Assembly (NCBI RefSeq): GCF_000012365.1 | Contig: NC_007650.1 | Location: forward strand, 1,798,001 to 1,862,000 | Origin: Burkholderia thailandensis E264 | GTDB taxonomy: Bacteria > Pseudomonadota > Gammaproteobacteria > Burkholderiales > Burkholderiaceae | Direction of reading: 5' to 3' | Length of the DNA stretch: 64,000 nucleotides | Shown: positions 15,350 to 23,274 of the stretch, piece after piece | Numbering within the stretch: the stretch's first letter is position 1 | Layout: every line of letters begins with the position of its first letter | Made by a program: the position numbers and the translations under genes | Notes under the pieces: model-generated | What the model saw: only the letters and a program-made list of their open reading frames with translations | Told to the model about the DNA's origin: nothing | Databases searched by the model: none

Positions 15350-16891
15350 TCACTTGTTGTTCGCGAGCGCGCCCGAGCTGTTCGCGCCGCCGAACAGCTG
15401 TGTCAGATAGTTGGTGTTCTGCTGCATCCGCGCCATCAGCGCGTCGAGCGCGGTGAACTGCGCCTTGTACTGCGCGCTCAGTTGCGCGGCGTAGGTCTCG
15501 AGCCGCGCCTGCCGCTGCGCGACGCTCTTCATGTCGCGGTCGATCGCATTCGAGCGGACGTCGAACGAGCCGTCCTTGCGCAGATGCACGTCAAGCGCCT
15601 TCGTGACCTGCGTGCCGATGCCGTTGGTCTTGTTGAACAGCGCCTCCACCGCCTGCGGATTGCTCTGCAGCGCTTCGTTCAGCTTGGCCTTGTCGACGAT
15701 CAGCGAGCCTTCCGGCTGCTTGTCGCCGGCGCGCGCGAACGTGATGCCGAGCGCCGCGAGCGACGCGCGCTTGTTGTCGCCGTGCGGCACGCCGCCGCCG
15801 ACGATGTGCGCGAGCGAATTGCGAATGCCGTTGAGCATCGAATCGCCGATCATCGGCCCGCCCTGCTGCCCCGGCTTCGCCGTCTTGTCGAACGACGTGA
15901 GCTGCGCCATCGTGCCGATCATCGAGTTGTACAGGTCGACGAAGTTGGTCACCGCGCGCGCCTGGCCGTCGATGTCGCGGGCGATCGACAGCGTCTGCGG
16001 CGCGCCGATCGCCTCCTCGGTCACGTTGATCGTCACGCCGGCGATCACGCCCTTGACCGCGTTGTCCGCGCTGCGCGCGGTGATCACGCCGCCCACCGTG
16101 ACGATCGCGTCCTGCGCGAAGTCGCTCTGCTTCCAGGCGTCGCCCGCCGACGTGATCGCCGACTTGCCGCCCTTGTCGTCGGCCGTCGACTTGACCGCGA
16201 GCCCCGACAGGCCCGCGTCGTCCTTCACGTTCGAAACGCTCACGTTGATCACGTTCGCGCTGCCCGGCGCGGTCGAGCGCAGCACGAGGTGCGCGCCGTC
16301 GGTGCCCGTCACGACCGTCGCGGTCACGCCGGGGTTGTTCTTCGCCGAGTTGATCGCGGCCGCGATGCCGGCCGGAGTGTTGTTCGTCGCGTCGATGTCG
16401 ATCGACGTCGAGCGCTCGCCGATCTTGAGCGTCAGCGTGCCGGAACCGAGCTTCTGCTTCGGATCGAAGCCGGCCGACACGAGCGTCTGCGAGCGCGCGA
16501 CCTGCTTGACCTCGACCTGATAGCTGCCGGCGACCGTGCCCGCGTCCACCGTCGTAGTGAGCCCCTTGCCGCTCGCCTTCGACGTGAACTTCTGCGCGAG
16601 CGTGCCGTCGGACAGCGGCTCGACGCCTGTCTTCAGGTTGCTGAGCGCGAGCTTGAGCGCACCGAGCGCCGAGATCTGCGTGTTGTTCCACGCCGCCTGG
16701 TTCTTGATCTCCGCGGCCTGGCCAGCCGTCTTCGCGTTGACGAGCACTGACACGAGCCCGCTCACGTCCATCGCCGGCTTGCCGGTGGCGCCGTTGATCA
16801 GCGACTGCGCGGCATCCTGTATTTGCGACCAGACGTCGCTTTGCGAATTGGCCGCGAGAAGCGCATTGGTCCCCGTTTGGGTGATCGCCAT
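15350..16891 (-). CDS. fliD: FliD-family flagellar hook-associated protein 2 (filament cap), orphan copy
   Basis: A 513-residue protein with the FliD N-terminal motif (MDVSGLVSVLVNAKTAGQAA, the xDxxxIVxxLM-like segment), a long middle domain with VEVKQVARSQTLVSAGF and a C-terminal domain with FVDLYNSMIGTM, LAALGITF and DRDMKSVAQRQARLETYAAQ leading to a coiled end. FliD forms the pentameric cap that folds flagellin at the filament tip. The N-terminus has an extra ~40-residue leader relative to typical FliD (family motif normally near residue 10-20). No fliC, fliS or fliT lies beside it; the neighbours are unrelated. It may serve a second flagellar system or be a diverged orphan. Ribosome site GGGGG precedes the ATG. 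Confidence 0.85.
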   Translation of the reverse strand: MAITQTGTNALLAANSQSDVWSQIQDAAQSLINGATGKPAMDVSGLVSVLVNAKTAGQAAEIKNQAAWNNTQISALGALKLALSNLKTGVEPLSDGTLAQKFTSKASGKGLTTTVDAGTVAGSYQVEVKQVARSQTLVSAGFDPKQKLGSGTLTLKIGERSTSIDIDATNNTPAGIAAAINSAKNNPGVTATVVTGTDGAHLVLRSTAPGSANVINVSVSNVKDDAGLSGLAVKSTADDKGGKSAITSAGDAWKQSDFAQDAIVTVGGVITARSADNAVKGVIAGVTINVTEEAIGAPQTLSIARDIDGQARAVTNFVDLYNSMIGTMAQLTSFDKTAKPGQQGGPMIGDSMLNGIRNSLAHIVGGGVPHGDNKRASLAALGITFARAGDKQPEGSLIVDKAKLNEALQSNPQAVEALFNKTNGIGTQVTKALDVHLRKDGSFDVRSNAIDRDMKSVAQRQARLETYAAQLSAQYKAQFTALDALMARMQQNTNYLTQLFGGANSSGALANNK

Positions 16892-17446
16892 CGAATTACC
16901 CCCGTTCGTGTGGTTGGTTTATTTCATGGTCATTCGTAATATGAAAGCAAGCATATCGCAATTATTGGAATCGGTTTGTGAAGATTGTTGTCAACGGTGA
17001 TTCGGACGCAACGAATGCCGGCGCGGCGACGCGTCCGGGCGCGGATCGGGCGGCGCGCAGAGAACGATGACGCGCGGATCGGCGGCGGCGGGCGGGTGCG
17101 GAACGGCCGCGACGAACCGGGGACTGGCCGCCAACAACGGGCTACGGCTGCGGGCGTTCAGGGCTCGGCGCTCGGCAGCCAACCGTTCGACGTGACAAGC
17201 GCCGCGAACGCGGCGCCCCGTTACTATCTTCCCGCCCCGATAATTGGGGCTTTGGCCAGCCAGGCTCGGCATGATTCTCGCCCCCAGTCGCAGTCATGAT
17301 CCGGGGGGTGTTGTCACCGGGCCTGGTGGGTGGCTGGTGATCGCTGATAGGGGTTTGGCCGGGATATCCCGACGCCGTCCGTAACGTGGATGCCGAGACT
17401 TGCCACCGTTGTTGCAGGCCAATCCGTTCACTCTGCACAAACTGCG
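16892..17446. other. Intergenic, 555 bp: fliD promoter side, then IS110 left end and leader
   Basis: Bases 16892-17000 are AT-rich and hold the fliD promoter; no sigma-28 consensus was recognised. The part from about 17230 is the noncoding left end of the IS element. Confidence 0.6.
17234..17446 (+). ncRNA. Candidate IS110 bridge RNA
   Basis: IS110-family elements such as IS621 encode a structured RNA in the noncoding left end that bridges donor and target DNA. This leader has the same position and size. It contains visible stems: GCCCC/GGGGC (17234-17250) and a 12-bp palindrome CGGGATATCCCG (17360-17371), with G/T-rich single-stranded stretches between them. The exact RNA ends and its guide loops were not resolved. 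The call rests on family knowledge and position. Confidence 0.5.
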
Positions 17447-18652
17447 ATGCAAGACACACAACAACGTGATGCCGTCGATGTCTTCGTCGGCGTCGATGTC
17501 GGTAAAGGCCAGCATCACGCCGTCGCACTCGATCGGAACGGCAAGCGTCTGTACAACAAGGCGCTACCCAACGACGAGGCCAAGCTGCGCGCCCTCATCG
17601 CCGAACTCAAGACTCACGGTCGACTCCTGTTCGTCGTCGACCAACCTTCCACCATCGGCGCGCTGCCGGTGGCCGTAGCCCGTGCTGAAGGCGTACTCGT
17701 CGCCTATCTGCCGGGACTGGCCATGCGCCGCATCGCCGATCTGCATGCAGGTGAAGCCAAGACCGATGCCCGCGATGCCGCGATCATTGCCGAAGCCGCC
17801 CGCTCGATGCCACATACGCTGCGCTCACTTCGATTGGCTGACGAGCAACTCGCCGAGCTCACCATGCTGTGCGGCTTCGACGATGATCTCGCCGCCCAGG
17901 TCACTCAAACCAGCAACCGCATTCGCGGCCTGCTTACTCAAATCCATCCGGCGCTCGAGCGCGTTCTCGGACCCCGCCTCGACCATCCGGCAGTGCTCGA
18001 TCTGCTTGAGCGCTACCCGTCGCCCGCCGCGCTTGCCTCAACCAGCGAGAAGACGCTTGCTAACCGCCTGACCAAGCTCGCGCCCCGCATGGGCAAAAGC
18101 TTGGCGGCCGAGATCGTTCAGGCTCTGAGCGAACAAGCCGTGATCGTGCCCGGCACGCAAGCTGCCACCATCGTCATGCCTCGTTTGGCCCAGCAGCTTG
18201 CGGCCTTGCGTAAGCAGCGCGACGAGGTCGCGGCCGAAGTTGAGCAACTGGTGCTTGCTCACCCTCTTTGGCCGGTCCTGACCAGCATGCCGGGAGTCGG
18301 CGTCAGGACCGCCGCCAGACTCCTGACCGAAGTCGCCCATAAGGCCTTCGCTTCGGCTGCACACTTGGCGGCCTACGCTGGCCTTGCCCCGGTCACCCGG
18401 CGCTCAGGCTCGTCTATCCGAGGCGAACATCCATCCAGACGCGGCAACAAGGTGCTAAAGCGCGCCTTGTTCCTATCCGCCTTCGCTGCCTTACGAGACC
18501 CAGTCTCACGGGCCTATTACTCCCGCAAGATCCAGCAAGGCAAGCGCCACAACCAAGCCCTCATCGCACTGGCACGGCGACGCTGCGACGTCCTGTTCGC
18601 CATGCTGCGTGACGGCACCATTTACCAACCCAAGTCAGCCCCTACCGCTTGA
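17447..18652 (+). CDS. IS110-family transposase (DEDD/serine recombinase)
   Basis: A 401-residue protein from the ATG at 17447. The in-frame ATG at 17390 would overrun the leader. The N-terminal RuvC-like domain starts with D17 in VFVGVDVGKGQHHAVALD and has EAKTDARDAAIIAEAAR; the middle acidic position is a VVDQPSTIG motif (Asp rather than the common Glu). The C-terminal Transposase_20 domain holds PVLTSMPGVGVRTAARLL, YAGLAPVTRR and the probable catalytic serine S320 in RRSGSSIRGEHPSRRGN. It catalyses RNA-guided recombination of the element at a short target core. The codon usage is less GC-biased than the neighbours (more CTT, ACT and AAG-type codons), as expected of a transferred element. 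Confidence 0.95.
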   Translation: MQDTQQRDAVDVFVGVDVGKGQHHAVALDRNGKRLYNKALPNDEAKLRALIAELKTHGRLLFVVDQPSTIGALPVAVARAEGVLVAYLPGLAMRRIADLHAGEAKTDARDAAIIAEAARSMPHTLRSLRLADEQLAELTMLCGFDDDLAAQVTQTSNRIRGLLTQIHPALERVLGPRLDHPAVLDLLERYPSPAALASTSEKTLANRLTKLAPRMGKSLAAEIVQALSEQAVIVPGTQAATIVMPRLAQQLAALRKQRDEVAAEVEQLVLAHPLWPVLTSMPGVGVRTAARLLTEVAHKAFASAAHLAAYAGLAPVTRRSGSSIRGEHPSRRGNKVLKRALFLSAFAALRDPVSRAYYSRKIQQGKRHNQALIALARRRCDVLFAMLRDGTIYQPKSAPTA

Positions 18653-18681
18653 CGAAACACATAGGGGCACCCCTCCGCCGC

Positions 18682-19926
18682 CTACGCGTCGCGAGCGCTC
18701 GCGAGCACGGCGTGCAGCAGCACGTTCGCGCCCGCCTCCGCCCATTCCGCCGTGATCGCTTCCGCCTCGTTGTGGCTCAGCCCGCCCACGCACGGCACGA
18801 AGATCATCCCGGTCGGCGCGATCCGCGCGAGGTGGCAGGCGTCGTGCCCCGCGCCCGACACGATGTCCGCGTGCGGCAGGCCGAGCGCGGCCGCCGCGTC
18901 GCGCACGGCCGCCACGCATGCGGGCGCGAACGGCACCGGCGCGTAATCGGCGATCGGCTCGAGCTGCGCGTCGAGGCCCGACGATTCGGCGATTCGCGCG
19001 AGCGCCTCGCGCAGCGCCGTGTCCATGTCGGCGAGCGCCGAGGCATCCGGATGCCGGCATTCGATCGTGAACAAACATGCGCCCGGCACCGTGTTGCGCG
19101 AGTTCGGCCGCGCGTCGATCCTCCCGACCGTCGCGCGCCCGTGCGGCGCATGGCGCCGGCCGAGCGCGTCGACGAAATCGATCATTCTCGCCGCGCCGAC
19201 GAGCGCATCGCGCCGCAGCGCCATCGGCGTCGTGCCCGCGTGCGCGTCGACGCCCGTGAGCGTCGCCTCGTACCAGCGCTGCCCCTGCCCCGCCGTCACG
19301 ACGCCGATCGCATGGCCGCCGCGCTCGAGAATCGCGCCTTGCTCGATGTGTAGCTCGTACGCCGCATGCACCGGAGCGCCGCCGACGGGCGCATCGCCCG
19401 CGTAGCCGATTTGCGCGAGCGCATCGCCGAGCGTCACGCCGGACGCATCCGCGCGCGACAGCGCGTAGTCGAGCGAATAGACGCCCGCGAACACGCCGGA
19501 CGCCATCATCGGCGGCGCGAAGCGGGAGCCCTCCTCGTTGGTCCAGACGACGACGTCGATCGGCCGCGCGGTCTCGACGCCCGCGTCGTTCAGCGCGCGC
19601 ACGACCTCGAGACCGCCGAGCACGCCATAAATGCCGTCGTAGCGGCCGCCCGTCGGCTGCGTGTCGGCGTGCGAGCCCGTCAGCACGGGCGCCGCATGCG
19701 GATCGCGGCCCGCGCGACGCGCGAAGATGTTGCCGATCGCGTCGACGCGGACCACGCAGCCCGCGTCGCGCGCCCAGTCGACGAACCGATCGCGGGCGCG
19801 CCGGTCATCGTCCGTCAGCGCGAGCCGGCACACGCCGCCTTTCGGCGTCGCGCCGATTTCCGCCATCCGCTCGAGCGACGCCCACAGGCGCGCGCCGTCC
19901 ACGCGCAGCCCGTCATCGCGCCGCAT
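18682..19926 (-). CDS. M20-family Zn amidohydrolase (N-carbamoyl-L-amino-acid/N-carbamoyl-cysteine hydrolase type)
   Basis: A 414-residue hydantoinase/carbamoylase-family metallopeptidase. Metal ligands are visible: His/Asp in TGSHADTQPTGGRYDG, the Glu pair in VWTNEEGSRFAPPM, His in AYELHIEQG and the C-terminal His in VSGAGHDACHLARI. The dimer-lid signature VGRIDARPNSRNTVPG is present. It hydrolyses N-carbamoyl amino acids or allantoate-like ureides. The start (MRRDDGLRV) overlaps the upstream ATC-hydrolase gene by 14 bp. In pseudomonads the pair AtcB-AtcC opens L-2-aminothiazoline-4-carboxylate and then cleaves N-carbamoyl-L-cysteine, so an AtcC role is the best inference. Confidence 0.87.
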   Translation of the reverse strand: MRRDDGLRVDGARLWASLERMAEIGATPKGGVCRLALTDDDRRARDRFVDWARDAGCVVRVDAIGNIFARRAGRDPHAAPVLTGSHADTQPTGGRYDGIYGVLGGLEVVRALNDAGVETARPIDVVVWTNEEGSRFAPPMMASGVFAGVYSLDYALSRADASGVTLGDALAQIGYAGDAPVGGAPVHAAYELHIEQGAILERGGHAIGVVTAGQGQRWYEATLTGVDAHAGTTPMALRRDALVGAARMIDFVDALGRRHAPHGRATVGRIDARPNSRNTVPGACLFTIECRHPDASALADMDTALREALARIAESSGLDAQLEPIADYAPVPFAPACVAAVRDAAAALGLPHADIVSGAGHDACHLARIAPTGMIFVPCVGGLSHNEAEAITAEWAEAGANVLLHAVLASARDA

Positions 19927-20731
19927 CGCTCGCCTCCGGGTTCCCGTGTGCGCCGGCGGGCGGCGATGCGGCGGCGTCACGATCGCGCGCGGCCGTGGAT
20001 GACGGACGCGCGCCCGGCGCCTCGCCGGCCGCCCCGGATTCCGGCAACGATTGCCGTGAAGACTCCGCGCGCGCCCCCGGCGACGATGCCGGCCGCCCGG
20101 CCGACTCGCCCGCCTGCGTTTCGCGCGCACCCCCGGCAGCCTCGCCCTGCGCCGCGGTTGCGTCCGGCGCGCGCCCGGCGTCCTCCGCGCCGCTCGCGCG
20201 TTCGTCCGCGCCGCGCCGCGCCGGCTCCGCCAGCCGGTAGCGAAAATCGCAGTGCGTGCCGCCCTGCATCAGCGTGCGCGTGCGCGTGAGCTCGATGCGC
20301 GGGTCGTAGCCCTCGATGAACACGCTGTCGCGCGCGCAGCTCAGCAGGTGCCCGATCTCGGCCAGGCCCATCTCGCGATACATCTGCGCATACGCGCAAC
20401 GGCGCACGTCGTAGTCGTAATGCGTGTCGTCCGCGCGGCGCACCTCGATGTCGAGCGCATCGTCCTTCTCCCACAGCACCTGCAGCGCGACGAACGACGC
20501 GATGCTCGTGCCGCCCGGTTCCTTCGCGGCGAACGTGCGCCCCGCGTCGAGCGCCGCGCCGCGCACCGCCTCCGCGATCACCGCCTGCGCGCGCTCGACG
20601 CCGAACTCGCGCTTCATGATCTCGTAGATCGGCTTGATGATCTCCGCTTCGATGCGCCGCCGCGCAAGGATGCCGAGCGGCTCGCCGTCCGCCGCGCCGC
20701 CCGCGGCCGGGTGGATCGGAATGATCGTCAT
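19913..20731 (-). CDS. L-2-amino-thiazoline-4-carboxylate hydrolase family protein with long disordered tail
   Basis: A 272-residue protein. Residues 1-~165 form the family domain: IKPIYEIMKREFGVERAQAV, FVALQVLWEKDDALDIEV, YDYDVRRCAYAQMYREMGLA and EIGHLLSCARDSVFIEGYDP, then LTRTRTLMQGGTHCDFRYRL. Cysteines in the CAY, SCARD and HCDFRY motifs are the likely functional residues. Residues ~170-272 are an Ala/Gly/Glu/Ser/Pro-rich low-complexity extension, much longer than the family norm, and it reaches into the overlap with the next gene. A good ribosome site (CAGGAG) precedes the ATG. It would open a cyclic thiazoline to an N-carbamoyl amino acid for the downstream M20 enzyme. Confidence 0.83.
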   Translation of the reverse strand: MTIIPIHPAAGGAADGEPLGILARRRIEAEIIKPIYEIMKREFGVERAQAVIAEAVRGAALDAGRTFAAKEPGGTSIASFVALQVLWEKDDALDIEVRRADDTHYDYDVRRCAYAQMYREMGLAEIGHLLSCARDSVFIEGYDPRIELTRTRTLMQGGTHCDFRYRLAEPARRGADERASGAEDAGRAPDATAAQGEAAGGARETQAGESAGRPASSPGARAESSRQSLPESGAAGEAPGARPSSTAARDRDAAASPPAGAHGNPEASDAAR

Positions 20732-20753
20732 CGGTGTGTCTCCTGGATTGTTG

Positions 20754-22031
20754 TCAGTTCGATGCGTTCGCGATTTTCATCGAGCCAGCCAAGCCCGATA
20801 CGTTCGACTCGACGCCCGCGGCGGCGACGCCGTTCGCGCCGGCGCCGCCGAGCACGTCGACCGCCGCCCATTTGCCGCCGCCCGCACGGTAAATCGTGAA
20901 CGCCGGGTTCCGCAGATTGCCCTCGGCGTCGAACGCGATCGCGCCCGTCACGCCTTGCCGCTTCAGCGCATGCAGCACCGCCGGCAGACGCGCCGCGTCG
21001 GTCGAGTCCGCGCGCTCGGCGGCCGCGATCAGCGTCGCCGCCTCGTCGTACGCGAACGGCGCATGCAGCTCGATCGGCGCGCGGTAGCGCGCGCGATAGC
21101 GGGCGTCGAACGCCGCGCCGCCCGGCATCCGCGCGAGCGGCAACCCCGGCTCGAGCGCGGTCACGCCGTCGCCGCCGGGCCCCGCGAGCGACAGGAACGT
21201 CTGCGTGACGAAGCCGCCCGCGCCGACGAGCGTCGCGTTCAGCGTCAGTTGGCGCATCCGCCGCGCGAGCGGCGCCGCCTGCGCGTCGAGGCCGCCGAAA
21301 AACACGACGTCCGCGCGCTTCGCCTTGATTGCCGTGAGCACCGCGCTGAAATCGGCCGTCTTGTCGTTCACGTACTGGCGATCGACGATCGCGCCGCCGT
21401 TCGCGTCGACGCCCTTCACGAACTGGTCCGCGAGCCCCGCGCCGAACGCGGTGCGGTCGTCGATCACGGCGATCCGTTTCGCGCCCAGCGTCTTCACGAC
21501 ATACGCGCCCGCATGCGCGCCGCTCGCGTCGTCATGACCGACGATCCGGAACGCGGTCGGATAGCCTTGCCGCGTGTACTGGCGCCCCGTCAACGCCGGC
21601 GCGATCTGCGCGATGCCGGCGTCGCGATAGATCCTCGACGCCGGCACGCTGCAGCCCGTGTTCCAGTGCCCGACGACGCCGATCACGCGCCGCTCGACGA
21701 GCCGCTGCGCGACCGTCACCGCGGCGCGTGGGTCGGATTGATCGTCGACGGCGACGAGCCGGTAGACGACCGGCTTGCCGCCGAGCGTCGGGCGGCGGCT
21801 GTTCGCGTCGTCGAGCGCGAGTTGCGCGCCGTTCTGCAGATCCTTGCCGATTCGCGCTAACGGGCCGGTCAGCGGCGCGGCGAGGCCGATCAGCACCGTC
21901 TGCGGCGCGGACCGGCCGGTTTCGCCGGACTCGGCGCCGCGAGCCGGCGTCGGCGCCTGCGCGGCGGATGCGAAAAACACGGCGGCGACCGAGAGCGCGA
22001 CGCCGGGCAAGAACGTGGAGGGAAACTTCAT
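20754..22031 (-). CDS. Branched-chain amino-acid-type ABC transporter substrate-binding protein
   Basis: A 425-residue periplasmic-binding protein of the LivJ/LivK type with a Sec signal peptide (MKFPSTFLPGVALSVAAVFF, cleavage near AQA|PTP). The body has IGLAAPLTGPLARIGKDLQN, LVAVDDQSDPRAAVTVAQRL, VVGHWNTGCSVPASRIY and VVFFGGLDAQAAPLARRMRQ, typical of this superfamily. The start at 22031 is chosen because the signal peptide begins there. No permease or ATPase genes are adjacent, so it must share a transporter encoded elsewhere or act as a sensor. Its place upstream of the ATC-hydrolysis genes on the same strand suggests that the ligand is the cyclic or carbamoyl substrate. Confidence 0.87.
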   Translation of the reverse strand: MKFPSTFLPGVALSVAAVFFASAAQAPTPARGAESGETGRSAPQTVLIGLAAPLTGPLARIGKDLQNGAQLALDDANSRRPTLGGKPVVYRLVAVDDQSDPRAAVTVAQRLVERRVIGVVGHWNTGCSVPASRIYRDAGIAQIAPALTGRQYTRQGYPTAFRIVGHDDASGAHAGAYVVKTLGAKRIAVIDDRTAFGAGLADQFVKGVDANGGAIVDRQYVNDKTADFSAVLTAIKAKRADVVFFGGLDAQAAPLARRMRQLTLNATLVGAGGFVTQTFLSLAGPGGDGVTALEPGLPLARMPGGAAFDARYRARYRAPIELHAPFAYDEAATLIAAAERADSTDAARLPAVLHALKRQGVTGAIAFDAEGNLRNPAFTIYRAGGGKWAAVDVLGGAGANGVAAAGVESNVSGLAGSMKIANASN

Positions 22032-22229
22032 CTGCGTGACGGACCTGGAGATCGAAGAGGAGCGCGAGCTCGCGCAAAACATGAAAAATATTAAATATTC
22101 GTGGCCAATCGCCGCAAATATTCAATTGTCCGATGCTTATGCCGGTGCGGCGGTCCCGCATTAATTCATTGTATTCAAGCCAATTTTTTTCCTTTCCGCA
22201 ATGAAAGTCGTTTCGATAAAATTCGATAC

Positions 22230-23138
22230 ATGAAAAATATCGAACGATTGGCGAATGACCCTCCATTGCGCGCCGTGCGCGTGTTCGAGGCGTTCGCGCG
22301 TGTCGGCTCGGTCGCGGCCGCGGCGACCGAGCTCGACATCACGCCGTCCGCGGTCAGTCACCAGTTGCAGTTGCTTGAATCTTTCGTGCAGACGCCGCTC
22401 ACGCTGCGCGACGGACGCACGCTCAAGCTCACCGACGAAGGGCGCGACTACTACCGATCGATCAGCACGGCGTTCTCGGTGCTGCGCAGCGCGACCGGCT
22501 CCGTTCGCGATCGCTCGTCGCTGCGGCAGATCACGATCAGCCTGATTCCGCTGTTCGGAATCGGCTGGTTCATCCCGCGCTTGCACGCATTCCTCGCGGA
22601 GAACCAGGACGTCGACGTGACGGTGCTGTACGCGCATCACCGCAACTATCTGAGCGATGCGGCGGACCTGTCGATCCGCTTCGGCGTCGGCGACTGGCGC
22701 GGCTACCGGTGCGAGCGGCTGCTGTCGGGCGCGGTCGTGCCCGTGTGCAGCCCCGCATTCGCGCGCCGCCACGGCCCGTTCAGGCGGCCGGCCGACCTCG
22801 CGGCCGCGCCGCTCGTGCACGACGAGGATCGCAATACGTGGGTCGACTGGTTCCAGCGAGCGGGCGTGAAACACGTCACGCGGGCGGTCGGCCCCTTGTT
22901 CGAGGACGGCCAGTTGACGCTCGCCGCGGCGCGCGCCGGGCTCGGCGCGGCGCTTTTGCGCGCGCCGCTGATCGAGCGGGAACTGATGAACGGCGAGCTC
23001 GTGACGCTGGCCGATAACGCGCTCGACGACGGCCGCGACTACTACCTGTGCACGCGTGCGGATGCGGACCTGCCGGACGGCGCGCAGCGGCTCGCCGACT
23101 GGTTGAGGCAGTCGATGGGAAAGCGCGGCGCGGGGTGA
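22230..23138 (+). CDS. LysR-family regulator, GcvA-like
   Basis: A 302-residue LTTR starting MKNIERLANDPPLRAVRVFE. The HTH is EAFARVGSVAAAATELDITP and SAVSHQLQLLESFVQTPLTL, and the effector domain includes QITISLIPLFGIGWFIPRL, DLSIRFGVGDW and AARAGLGAALLRAPLI, all GcvA/AmpR-like. An in-frame ATG at 22101 would add 43 unrelated residues. It is divergent from the substrate-binding-protein gene across a 198-bp AT-rich gap and is the likely regulator of the 22031-18682 operon. Confidence 0.92.
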   Translation: MKNIERLANDPPLRAVRVFEAFARVGSVAAAATELDITPSAVSHQLQLLESFVQTPLTLRDGRTLKLTDEGRDYYRSISTAFSVLRSATGSVRDRSSLRQITISLIPLFGIGWFIPRLHAFLAENQDVDVTVLYAHHRNYLSDAADLSIRFGVGDWRGYRCERLLSGAVVPVCSPAFARRHGPFRRPADLAAAPLVHDEDRNTWVDWFQRAGVKHVTRAVGPLFEDGQLTLAAARAGLGAALLRAPLIERELMNGELVTLADNALDDGRDYYLCTRADADLPDGAQRLADWLRQSMGKRGAG

Positions 23139-23274
23139 CGCGCCCGGCAGTTCGAACGATGCCGCGCACGCGCCGCGACACATGCGACACATGCGACGCG
23201 CGCCCCGATCCGCACCAGCGCCCGCGCGCGGGCGCGCCGCTTGCCCCGCGCCCGCGATCGGCGCGAGCGCCGCG

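Larger units (their letters stand above)
17230..18675 (+). mobile_element. IS110-family insertion sequence (ends approximate)
   Basis: A full-length IS110-type recombinase gene with a ~215-base noncoding leader and a very short 3' tail, the layout of the IS110 (not IS1111) subgroup. These elements lack terminal inverted repeats, so the edges cannot be fixed by eye. The left end is placed near the GCCCC-N7-GGGGC hairpin at 17234-17250. The right end is placed between the transposase stop and the next gene (18653-18681), near the AGGGG-CA-CCCCT hairpin at 18663-18674. ATAGGGG occurs both in the leader (17347-17353) and at the right end (18661-18667). The element seems intact and has not disrupted a neighbouring gene. 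Confidence 0.8.
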
